From NCBI RefSeq assembly GCF_016415625.1, contig NZ_WBXP01000034.1, positions 1-39,646 of the forward strand: a stretch of DNA of 39,646 nt. The letters are read 5' to 3'. This document shows positions 28,212 through 36,785 of the stretch, one piece after another (positions within the stretch are counted from its first letter, which is position 1; every line of letters starts with the position of its first letter). The notes under the pieces were generated by a model. That model saw only the letters and a list, made by a program, of their open reading frames with translations. It had not been told where the DNA came from and did no database searches. A program made the position numbers and the translations under genes. The stretch comes from Shimwellia pseudoproteus. Its GTDB lineage: Bacteria > Pseudomonadota > Gammaproteobacteria > Enterobacterales > Enterobacteriaceae.

Positions 28212-28706
28212 TTAACGCTGCCACAAAGCCTGAATATCGTCCCCATAAAAACCGCGGTACTGCAAATAACGCTGCACCTTTACTTTATCGGCAAAGGCGC
28301 TGGGGAGCGGATCGCCAAACTTACGCTCAGCTATTTCCCGGGCCAGCGTGGACCAGTCAATATCACAGGCCAGAATCGCCTCATCACACTGGTGGCGATC
28401 GATACCTTTTTGTTGCAACTCCTGACGCACCCGCTGGGGGCCATAACCTTTGCGTGCCCGGCTGGCCACAAAGCGGCTGGCAAAACGGGCATCATCCAGC
28501 CAGTGATGTTCATAGCACCACGCAATCACCGTATCAATGTCCTGCTCGCTGAACACCGGCGGTGGGGTATTGCCCGGTATGCTGGGGGGCTGCTTCAGTT
28601 TACGGCGCAGCTCCCATTCACTGTGGTCGCGCATCGCCAGAATACGGGTGGCTTTATCCATCAGGCGTGCCTGGTCAGAACGGCGCGGAGCAGTTGTATC
28701 ACTCAT
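28212..28706 (-). CDS. recX: RecA inhibitor RecX
   Basis: The 164-residue protein matches Rec[57 protein letters not shown] and CDIDWSTLA. It is all helical tandem three-helix repeats and blocks RecA filament extension. The start at 28706 (MSDTTAPRR) is picked by alignment; an in-frame ATG at 28781 lies within the recA terminator. It is transcribed from the recA promoter by read-through of that terminator. Confidence 0.93.
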   Translation of the reverse strand: MSDTTAPRRSDQARLMDKATRILAMRDHSEWELRRKLKQPPSIPGNTPPPVFSEQDIDTVIAWCYEHHWLDDARFASRFVASRARKGYGPQRVRQELQQKGIDRHQCDEAILACDIDWSTLAREIAERKFGDPLPSAFADKVKVQRYLQYRGFYGDDIQALWQR

Positions 28707-28767
28707 CGGTATATCCCGCTTAACGGGCGAAGCGCCAGAACACCCGGCACCCTGCCCCACCATAAAC

Positions 28768-28797
28768 AACAGGGGCCGCATAATTGCAGCCCCTGTT
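28768..28797 (-). terminator. recA terminator (leaky into recX)
   Basis: AACAGGGGC (28768-28776) pairs with GCCCCTGTT (28789-28797), with a further GC pair and one mismatch towards the loop. Lying between recA and recX, it is the counterpart of the E. coli terminator that lets a small fraction of transcripts reach recX. Confidence 0.82.
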
Positions 28798-28826
28798 TTA
28801 CTATTCTGGTATCACAACGTCGTCAA

Positions 28827-29939
<1,113 letters not shown>

Positions 29940-29961
29940 TCAATACGATATGTTGCGAGTG

Positions 29962-29989
29962 ATTATACTGTATAAGCGTACAGTATCAA
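29962..29989 (-). promoter_or_regulatory. recA promoter with LexA (SOS) box
   Basis: On the minus strand TTGATA (29989-29984) and TATAAT (29967-29962) are separated by 16 bases. Between and overlapping them lies a LexA box (29966-29985) of form TACTGT-N8-ACAGTA with CTGT and ACAG eight bases apart, the consensus spacing. The stop codon of pncC (29988-29986) is inside the -35 element. Confidence 0.95.
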
Positions 29990-30482
29990 GTCTTTTGTAG
30001 AAATAGTTGCCCGAGGGTGGTTAAGGCATAAATCACCGACTGACGGCGCACCGCCTCCCGGTCGCCGGTGAACTGCTGCAACCGGGCTTCCACCGCACCG
30101 CCACGGCTGGCAAAGCCAAACCACACAGTGCCGACCGGTTTCTCCGCACTGCCGCCATCCGGCCCGGCAATACCACTGACGGACAGCGCATAATCCGCCC
30201 CGGCAGCCTGAAGTGCCCCCTGGGCCATTTCGCGCACCACCGGCTCACTCACCGCCCCCAGGACGCCAGCGTCCCGGGCTGGACCCCAATCATCCCGGAC
30301 TTCGCCGCATTGCTGTAGGTCACAAACCCGCGTTCAAACCACGCCGAGCTGCCGGGGATATCGGTCACAACTTTAGCAACCCAGCCACCGGTACAGGACT
30401 CCGCCGTGGTCAGCGTTGCGCCAGCCTGTAACAGGCGTGCGCCAAGATCCGCGCTGAGCTGTATTAATTCTCTATCTGTCAT
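29986..30482 (-). pseudogene. pncC: NMN amidase PncC (CinA C-terminal type), one-base frameshift
   Basis: PncC deamidates nicotinamide mononucleotide to recycle NAD intermediates. The N-terminal part ([45 protein letters not shown]) and the C-terminal part ([32 protein letters not shown]) both match E. coli PncC but lie in different frames. The break is in a run of five C at 30255-30259 (G on the coding strand): with a sixth G the protein reads [12 protein letters not shown] and has 165 residues like E. coli PncC. As given, translation stops at 30249 after 77 residues. It is a real mutation or a homopolymer error. The gene lies directly upstream of recA. Confidence 0.9.
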
Positions 30483-30600
30483 AGCGACTCCGATTGTAAG
30501 CCCCTTTCCCCCCGGGGCAAGGCCGATGTTACCGGGTTGCGAGCCGGGCTGCACCGGCGTTTTACCGGTACAGAACGCCAATATGGGGGCGCAGGAGTAA

Positions 30601-30625
30601 AAGAAAAGGGCCACCTGAGTGGCCC
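30601..30625 (-). terminator. Terminator of mltB
   Basis: GGGCCAC (30608-30614) and GTGGCCC (30619-30625) form a 7-bp GC-rich stem with a 4-base loop; the minus-strand tail is TTTTCTT. It ends 20 bases beyond the mltB stop. Confidence 0.85.
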
Positions 30626-30645
30626 GTTCAATAATACGCTCGTCC

Positions 30646-31731
30646 TTAAAAACCCTGGCGCGCCTGGGAGACAGCCTGCCCCAGTTGCCAGACCGCCATC
30701 GCGTAGTGGGTGCTGTGGTTATAACGCGTAATGGTGTAGAAGTTAGGCAATCCATACCAGTACTGGTACCCGGTACCGACATCCAGGCGTAACAGACTGG
30801 CCTGGGAATGGTCCCCCAGCGGTTGCATCGGGGATAAACCGGCCGCGGACAGCGTACTCACGTTGTACTTGGTTTTAAACCCGTTATCCATGCCCGGTGC
30901 CTGGCCAGATGCCTGGACCGCCACCAGATCGCCCGGCACCCAGCCGTGGGCTTTAAAGTAGCTGGCGACACTGCCGATCGCATCTTGCGGGTCCCACAGG
31001 TTAACGTGGCCATCGCCGTCAAAATCCACCGCATATTGTTTAAAGGCTGACGGCATAAATTGCCCATAGCCCATTGCCCCGGCGAAGGAGCCTTTCAGGC
31101 TAAGCGGATCGTCCCCTTCGGAACGGGCCATCAGCAGGAAGGTTTCCAGCTCGCTGGAGAAATACGCCGCCCGGCGCGGGTAAGCAAAGGAGAGAGTGGC
31201 CAGCGCATCCAGAATCCGGGTTTTGCCCATCACCCGGCCCCAGCGGGTTTCCACCCCAATGATACCGACAATGATTTCCGGCGGCACGCCGTAGACCTGC
31301 TGGGCGCGGTTGAGCGCATCCTGATACTGATTCCAGAACACCACCCCGTTTTGTACGTTATCCGGGGTGATAAATTGCTTGCGGTAGCGCAGCCAGGCAC
31401 CGTTTGGCCCGGTTGGCGGCAGCCCGGTCGGGGCTTGACGATCCATCAGCCGCAGCACGTAATCCAGCCGCTTCGCCTGGGAAAGAATTTCATGCAATTG
31501 CTGGCGGTCAAAATTATGCTCCGCCACCATTTTATCGATAAATTTTTCAGCCTCGGGATTATTGGCAAAATCACCGCTTTGCAGCAAAACGTCGTGCTGC
31601 GGCTGCAACAGGAACCCACCGCTGGGGGTCCCTGAGGTTACCGGCTCCTGCGTCGGGGCCTTGGGTTTGCTGCTACAGGCTGAGAGCAGCACCAGGACAG
31701 GAAGAAGTGAAGCATATTGACGCTTAAGCAT
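30646..31731 (-). CDS. mltB: Membrane-bound lytic transglycosylase B
   Basis: The 361-residue lipoprotein (E. coli 361) has a signal peptide with lipobox LLSAC19 and cleaves the glycan strands of peptidoglycan to 1,6-anhydro products. The catalytic glutamate is E161 in GVETRWG, and an EF-hand-like calcium loop VDFDGDGHVNLWD is present, as in MltB/Slt35. The start at 31731 matches E. coli; an in-frame ATG at 31776 would add 15 residues before the signal peptide. It is the last gene colinear with E. coli, where srlA follows. Confidence 0.96.
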   Translation of the reverse strand: MLKRQYASLLPVLVLLSACSSKPKAPTQEPVTSGTPSGGFLLQPQHDVLLQSGDFANNPEAEKFIDKMVAEHNFDRQQLHEILSQAKRLDYVLRLMDRQAPTGLPPTGPNGAWLRYRKQFITPDNVQNGVVFWNQYQDALNRAQQVYGVPPEIIVGIIGVETRWGRVMGKTRILDALATLSFAYPRRAAYFSSELETFLLMARSEGDDPLSLKGSFAGAMGYGQFMPSAFKQYAVDFDGDGHVNLWDPQDAIGSVASYFKAHGWVPGDLVAVQASGQAPGMDNGFKTKYNVSTLSAAGLSPMQPLGDHSQASLLRLDVGTGYQYWYGLPNFYTITRYNHSTHYAMAVWQLGQAVSQARQGF

Positions 31732-31996
31732 GAGATATCCGTACACCAAACGAGAAAAATAAAAAGTAGCGCTCATGGTAAATCATCTGGCCGGGCGGTG
31801 AAGGGATATTTCGATAACGCCCGTTATCAGCGGCTAAATTGTAGCCGTTTATCGCAAAAAATGCCCGGTCTGGCACCCGGGATTAACCCGGCGTTACGCA
31901 TCATTTACGCATATTCTTTTCTGAAATAATCATTTCATGATCAATAACCGTAATGCATATCATCCTGTTAACCCACAGTGAACAGGAGCGTAACAC

Positions 31997-32953
31997 ATGA
32001 CCTTTACTATCACCCCCGTTGCCGGACGTCTTGGTGCAGAAGTTAGTCATATTTCGCTAGCCAGTGAACTGGATGACGCGACCTTTAGCGCGCTCTACCA
32101 GGCACTGTTACAGTACAAGGTACTGTTTCTGCGCAACCAGCATCTTAACGATGCCCAGCAGGAAGCCTTCTCACGCCGTTTTGGGCCGCAGGTTCCGCAC
32201 CCCACGGTAGAAAGCGCCGAACAAACCAGCGCAATCCTGCATCTCGATTCCCGGGAAAGCCGGGCCAACTCCTGGCATACCGATGTCACCTTCGTGGCGG
32301 ACTACCCCAAAGTGTCCATTCTGCGTGGTGAGGTGATCCCTGCCTTTGGCGGTGACACGGTCTGGGCCAATACCGCCACGGCCTATCAGGATCTGCCCCA
32401 GCCCCTGCAACAGCTGGCGGACACCCTGTGGGCCCGGCACGCTAACGCCTACGACTACGCCCCTTCTAAAAACGTCGACAGCACACTCAGCCAGCACCGC
32501 CGGGCGCGGTTTGTTTCCGAGGTCTATGAAACCGAGCACCCGCTGGTGCATGTGCACCCGGAAACCGGGGAACGCAACTTGCTGCTGGGCCACTTTGTCC
32601 GCCAGATTGTCGGGGTCAGCCCCCAGGACTCCGCCCTGCTGTTTCAGTTATTCCAGCAGCGCATCACCAGCCTGAACAACACGGTCCGCTGGCGCTGGCA
32701 GCAGGGTGATGTGGTTATCTGGGACAACCGCGCCACCCAGCATATTGCGGTGGATGATTACGGCGACGCCGCGCGCATTGTGCGCCGCACCACAGTGGCA
32801 GGAGAGGTACCGGTCAGCATTAACGGCGAACATAGCCGGGCCATTTTGCCCACGGTGACCACCCGCTCACCGCAGACTGAGCAAGAAAAGCAGCAGCGCC
32901 AGGCTCCGCCTCAGTCATCCCGCCAGGGATCAGCCCCGGGAGCCGCCCTATGA
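31997..32953 (+). CDS. TauD/AtsK-family 2-oxoglutarate dioxygenase
   Basis: The 318-residue protein shows the Fe(II) facial triad H94-x-D96 (SWHTDVTF) and distal H249 (ATQHIAVDDY), with R260 and R264 spaced as the TauD residues that hold 2-oxoglutarate and substrate sulfonate. Such enzymes hydroxylate the carbon next to a sulfonate or sulfate ester and release sulfite or sulfate. WANTATAYQDLP and YAPSK resemble AtsK-like members (alkyl sulfatases) as much as TauD. A Gln/Ser/Pro-rich tail from about 291 is beyond the enzyme domain. It is cytoplasmic and first in a five-gene operon with an importer; its stop overlaps the next ATG (ATGA). Substrate not predictable. Confidence 0.9.
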   Translation: MTFTITPVAGRLGAEVSHISLASELDDATFSALYQALLQYKVLFLRNQHLNDAQQEAFSRRFGPQVPHPTVESAEQTSAILHLDSRESRANSWHTDVTFVADYPKVSILRGEVIPAFGGDTVWANTATAYQDLPQPLQQLADTLWARHANAYDYAPSKNVDSTLSQHRRARFVSEVYETEHPLVHVHPETGERNLLLGHFVRQIVGVSPQDSALLFQLFQQRITSLNNTVRWRWQQGDVVIWDNRATQHIAVDDYGDAARIVRRTTVAGEVPVSINGEHSRAILPTVTTRSPQTEQEKQQRQAPPQSSRQGSAPGAAL

Positions 32954-34047
32954 CACTCACCCCCAGGGTACGCCGCCATCTGGCCGGTGTGTTGTTACTG
33001 CTTGGCGCCACCGCCGCCGATGCGGAGGTATTGCGCATTGGGGTCGCCACCGGTGGCGGCGGCGATCCGGTCACCTCCGGGGGCTCTGCCCTCGGGGTGG
33101 TACGCAATCAGCAATTGCTGGAAAAAGCCTTCGCCGGCAGCGGTACCGACGTTCAGTGGTTTTTCTTCAAAGGGGCGGGCCCGGCGGTCAATGAAGCCCT
33201 CTCCAATCAGCAAATTGATTTCGCCTGGGAGGGGGACCTCCCCCAGGTTGTGGCCCGGGCGAATGGCCTCGACACCCGGCTGATTGCCGCCGTGGGCACC
33301 CGGGGCAACAGCTATGTTGCGGTCCCTAAGGGCTCGCCGATAAAAACCCTCGCTGACCTGAAAGGGAAAAAAGTGGCCATTTTCCGGGGCACTAACGGCC
33401 ATCTGGTGGCGATCAATATCCTCAAAACCCAGGGGCTGACCGAGCGGGATCTTAAAGTTATCAATCTGGACAGCGGCAGTACCCTCGCGGCCCTGGCCAC
33501 CAATGGTGTCGATGCCGCCTTTGGCGGGATGGAGCTGTTTAAATTACGCGATCAGGGGATCGTCGACATTATCTATTCGACCCAGGGCCAGGATGTGGGG
33601 CTGACGCGCCAGACCTCCCTGCTGGTCCGCCATGCCTACGCCGAATCGCACCCGGCCCAAACCCAAAAAGTGGTCGATGTGCTGGTTGATGCCGCCCGCT
33701 GGGCGTCTGATCCCGCTAACCAGCAGGCGCTGTATCAGGAATGGGCCAAATCCGGGGTGCCCGATGCCTCCTGGCAGGCGGAGTTCGCTAACCAGTCCCT
33801 GCGGGTGCGCAACTCTCCGTTACTGGACCCGTTCTTCCGCAGCCGTTATCAGGCCGTGGCCGAACAGGCTAAAGCCCAGCGCTTGATTCGCCAGCCGGTT
33901 AGTGTCAGCGGCTGGTTTGACACCCGCTACCTTGATAAGGCGCTGAAAGACAAAAATCTGCAGGACTACTGGGCCCCGGCGGGCGTAAATGGCCAGCCAG
34001 AGACAGCCAGCCCCCCCAGCCAGGAGGTCGCCCATGCCCCAGGTTAA
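32950..34047 (+). CDS. Periplasmic sulfonate/sulfate-ester binding protein (SsuA/AtsR type)
   Basis: The 365-residue precursor has a signal peptide of about 25 residues (ending ADA before EVLRIGVA). The mature part is a SsuA/TauA/NrtA-like binding protein: FAWEGDLPQVVARANG, SYVAVPKGSPIKTLADLKGKKVAIFRGTNGH and SGSTLAALATNGVDAAFGG. It likely captures an aliphatic sulfonate or sulfate ester for the permeases encoded next. The C-terminus (GQPETASPPSQEVAHAPG) is unconserved and includes a run of seven C at 34011-34017. The stop overlaps the start of the first permease gene by 14 bases. Confidence 0.88.
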   Translation: MTLTPRVRRHLAGVLLLLGATAADAEVLRIGVATGGGGDPVTSGGSALGVVRNQQLLEKAFAGSGTDVQWFFFKGAGPAVNEALSNQQIDFAWEGDLPQVVARANGLDTRLIAAVGTRGNSYVAVPKGSPIKTLADLKGKKVAIFRGTNGHLVAINILKTQGLTERDLKVINLDSGSTLAALATNGVDAAFGGMELFKLRDQGIVDIIYSTQGQDVGLTRQTSLLVRHAYAESHPAQTQKVVDVLVDAARWASDPANQQALYQEWAKSGVPDASWQAEFANQSLRVRNSPLLDPFFRSRYQAVAEQAKAQRLIRQPVSVSGWFDTRYLDKALKDKNLQDYWAPAGVNGQPETASPPSQEVAHAPG

Positions 34048-34879
34048 TCTCCTCCCGCTTCCGCTGATAGCCTCCACCCGGGCCGCCAGCAACGCCATAC
34101 CCGGCCGCCGGTTACGGCGGTTCCCCGGCCTCTACCGCTGGCTGCTGCCCGCGGCGCTGCTGGCGCTGTGGCAGGCCGCCACCAGCCAGCACTGGATCGC
34201 CGCCCAGGTACTGCCCTCCCCTTATGAGGTCTGGCTCACCCTTGACTATCTCGCCACCAGTGGCGATCTGTGGCTGAACACCGCCGCCAGTGTGCAGCGG
34301 GTGGTGGCGGGGTTCGCCATCGGCAGCCTGATTGGCCTGGTACTGGGGGGCGCCATGGGATTATCCCCCACCCTGCGGGCCTATCTGCAGCCCAGCTTTA
34401 ATGCGCTGGTACAGATCCCGGTCCTCGGCTGGTTCCCGTTTGCTCTGTTGATTTTTGGTATCGGCGAGCCGCTGAAATATGCCCTGATCGCGCATGCGGC
34501 GCTGGTGCCGGTCACCCTGGGAACGATGCAGGCATTCCGCCAGGCGCCGCAACCTCTGATAGAGGTCGCCAGAGTTAACGGCTTTGGCCGCCGCCAGATA
34601 ATCAGCGCGGTAGTCCTGCCTGCGGCCGTGCCGGTGCTGTTTAGCGCATTTCGCCTCGCCTTTACCAAAGCCTGGCTCTCATTAGTGGTGGTTGAGCTGA
34701 TCGCCTCCAGCGAAGGGCTGGGGTATCTGATTGTCTATGGCCGCCAGCTGTTCCAGCTGGATCTGGTGATGGCATCGGTTGTGGTGGTCGGGGCTATCGG
34801 CTGGCTGATTGACCGGGGCTTTACCCTGGCCGAAGGGCGCTTGCTGCGCCACCGCCTCACCCCGGGAGCGCGCCCATGA
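34034..34879 (+). CDS. ABC permease 1 of the sulfonate-type importer
   Basis: The 281-residue protein has about six hydrophobic segments and the coupling loop EVARVNGFGRRQIISAVVLP of SsuC/TauC-type permeases. The ATG at 34034 is chosen because AGGAGG lies seven bases upstream; the reading frame is open further upstream but overlaps the binding-protein gene. It should pair with the following permease rather than form a homodimer. Confidence 0.88.
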   Translation: MPQVNLLPLPLIASTRAASNAIPGRRLRRFPGLYRWLLPAALLALWQAATSQHWIAAQVLPSPYEVWLTLDYLATSGDLWLNTAASVQRVVAGFAIGSLIGLVLGGAMGLSPTLRAYLQPSFNALVQIPVLGWFPFALLIFGIGEPLKYALIAHAALVPVTLGTMQAFRQAPQPLIEVARVNGFGRRQIISAVVLPAAVPVLFSAFRLAFTKAWLSLVVVELIASSEGLGYLIVYGRQLFQLDLVMASVVVVGAIGWLIDRGFTLAEGRLLRHRLTPGARP

Positions 34880-35655
34880 ACAGCCTGCGTAGATTACGTG
34901 GCGGGGTTCTGCCGGTGCTCGGTGTGCTGGCATGGTGGTGGTGCGCCCACTACTACCCTGCCCGCTCCCCGCTGCTGGTGACCCCGGAGTCCGTGGTTAA
35001 CACCGCCTGGCAGATGGCCGCCTCCGGGCAATTATGGCGCGCGTTATCCGCAAGCCTGGCCCGGGAGCTGGCGGGGTTTACCCTCGGGGCCAGCGGCGGC
35101 CTGATACTGGGCTATTTACTCGGCCAGTTCCGGGGATTTGCCCTGGTGGTCGGCGGTAGTTTTAATACCTTTAAACAGGTGTCGCTGTTCGCCTGGATCC
35201 CGCTGATTTCGGTGTGGTTCGGGCTTACCGATACGGCCAAGGTGGTGTTTTTATCCCTTGCGGCGCTGGTGCCGGTCACGGTGCACACCTGGGACGGTTT
35301 GCGCCAACTGCCCCCGGCCCTGGAAGAGGTCACCCGCACCCTGTGTTTGACCCGTAGCCAGACCTTCTGGTCATTGCAGCTCCCGGCGGCGCTGCCGACG
35401 ATATTCACCGGCCTGTACCTGTCGCTGATTTACTCGTGGCTGGCCACTATCGGCGCCGAATATTTACTGGTTTCCGGTGAGGGTATTGGTAATACCCTGA
35501 TTGACGGCAGCGAGCACTTTCGCATGGATTTAGTGTTGACCGGTATGGTGGTTATTGGCCTGGTGGGCTGGCTGCTCAACGCCAGCGCCCGGTATCTGGA
35601 GCAACGCCTGGCGCGGCGTTTTGGTTACCAGCAGCGCAGTAAGGAGCTGATATGA
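34876..35655 (+). CDS. ABC permease 2 of the sulfonate-type importer
   Basis: The 259-residue protein has six hydrophobic segments and a coupling loop EEVTRTLCLTRSQTFWSLQLP that is more divergent than that of permease 1. It overlaps permease 1 by four bases (ATGA) and the ATPase gene by four (ATGA, 35652-35655). Two distinct SsuC-like permeases side by side suggest a heterodimeric channel, unlike the usual single-permease ssu and tau systems. Confidence 0.88.
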   Translation: MNSLRRLRGGVLPVLGVLAWWWCAHYYPARSPLLVTPESVVNTAWQMAASGQLWRALSASLARELAGFTLGASGGLILGYLLGQFRGFALVVGGSFNTFKQVSLFAWIPLISVWFGLTDTAKVVFLSLAALVPVTVHTWDGLRQLPPALEEVTRTLCLTRSQTFWSLQLPAALPTIFTGLYLSLIYSWLATIGAEYLLVSGEGIGNTLIDGSEHFRMDLVLTGMVVIGLVGWLLNASARYLEQRLARRFGYQQRSKELI

Positions 35656-36431
35656 CGAGTAAATTCCTGAAGATCAATCATGTACAGAAATACTTCGCCG
35701 ATCCCCGCCAGCCCGGCACCCGCCGCCAGGTGTTGAGCGATATCTCCCTGAACATCGCCCCGGGGGAGTTTATCAGCATCGTCGGCAGTAGCGGCTGTGG
35801 CAAGTCCACCCTGCTGCGCATGGTGCTGGGGCTGGATACTGATTACCAAGGCAGTATTACCCTGGACGGTAACGCCATCAGCGGCCCGGGCCTCGATCGG
35901 GGTATCGTCTTCCAGGATCACCGCTTATTCCCCTGGCTCACCGTGGCCCAGAATATTGCCCTCGGCCTGAAAAATGCCCCGCTGACCACGGCCGAAAAGA
36001 ACCGCCGGGTAGAGGCGCATCTGGAACTGGTGAACCTGCAGGGGTTTGCCGGCGCCTGGCCCCATGAAATTTCCGGGGGCATGGCCCAGCGGGTGGCTAT
36101 CGCCAGGGCGCTGGTTAACCGCCCGCGGATCCTGCTGCTGGATGAACCCCTCGGCGCGCTGGATGCGTTTACCCGCCAGCGGTTACAGGGGGAGCTACAA
36201 AATCTGTGGCAGCAGGAGAACATCACCATGATCCTCGTCACCCATGATGTGGATGAAGCGGTCTGGCTGAGTGATAAGGTGGTGGTGATGGAGGCCAACC
36301 CGGGCCGCATTAAACGGGTGGTTGATGTCGGCCTTCCCCGGCCACGTAACCGTAGCCACCAGGACTTTTTGGCCCTGCGGGACGATATCCTCGGGGATTT
36401 TATTCGCCAGCCAGAAACGCTGACGGCGTGA
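35652..36431 (+). CDS. ABC ATPase of the sulfonate-type importer (SsuB/TauB type)
   Basis: The 259-residue ATPase has Walker A GSSGCGKST, Q-loop VFQDHRLFPWL, signature ISGGMAQRVAIARAL, Walker B ILLLDEPLGALD and switch VTHDVDEAVWLSD. The family is nitrate/sulfonate/taurine importers. It is the last gene of the five-gene operon and is followed after six bases by a hairpin. Confidence 0.92.
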   Translation: MTSKFLKINHVQKYFADPRQPGTRRQVLSDISLNIAPGEFISIVGSSGCGKSTLLRMVLGLDTDYQGSITLDGNAISGPGLDRGIVFQDHRLFPWLTVAQNIALGLKNAPLTTAEKNRRVEAHLELVNLQGFAGAWPHEISGGMAQRVAIARALVNRPRILLLDEPLGALDAFTRQRLQGELQNLWQQENITMILVTHDVDEAVWLSDKVVVMEANPGRIKRVVDVGLPRPRNRSHQDFLALRDDILGDFIRQPETLTA

Positions 36432-36437
36432 AATAAA

Positions 36438-36457
36438 CAGGCGGGGCACCCCGCCTG
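36438..36457. terminator. Palindrome between the importer operon and the small gene
   Basis: CAGGCGGGG (36438-36446) and CCCCGCCTG (36449-36457) are perfect 9-bp arms around CA. The tight GC stem-loop lies between two convergent transcription units and has no T-run on either side; it probably acts as a shared terminator. Confidence 0.65.
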
Positions 36458-36465
36458 CCAGGCAA

Positions 36466-36690
36466 TTACCGGCGACGATCTACCGGCCGGTAGATATCAC
36501 GGTAGTAGGTAAGGCGTTCAAAGTAATGGCGCGCTTTGTCGTCACTTAATCCTGAAGGTGTGACATCAATGCGCGGGCTTTTGTGCAGGTATTCACGAAA
36601 AGCCTGGGTGGATGCCATAAAATTCACCGCGCTATCGATAAAATTGGGGATAACATCACTGATTCTGACTTTGGATTCACTTCCTGACAT
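36466..36690 (-). CDS. Small protein of unknown function next to the UbiD-type gene
   Basis: I do not recognise this 74-residue protein. It starts MSGSESKVRISDVIPNFIDS, is highly charged and probably helical, with an arginine- and tyrosine-rich end (YFERLTYYRDIYRPVDRRR). There is no signal peptide, transmembrane segment or cysteine, so it is not the Cys-rich D subunit found with BsdC/KpdC decarboxylases. A plausible GGGAAT site precedes the ATG. It lies 95 bases downstream of the decarboxylase gene on the same strand and may be cotranscribed; an accessory subunit is possible. Confidence 0.7.
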   Translation of the reverse strand: MSGSESKVRISDVIPNFIDSAVNFMASTQAFREYLHKSPRIDVTPSGLSDDKARHYFERLTYYRDIYRPVDRRR

Positions 36691-36785
36691 ACCTATTCCC
36701 TATAGCAGCTATTATCCGCCCCAGAATAACATCGTTAATTTCCTGGACAACCCCCCTCTGTCAGTCTTTCCGTCATCTTTTTGTA

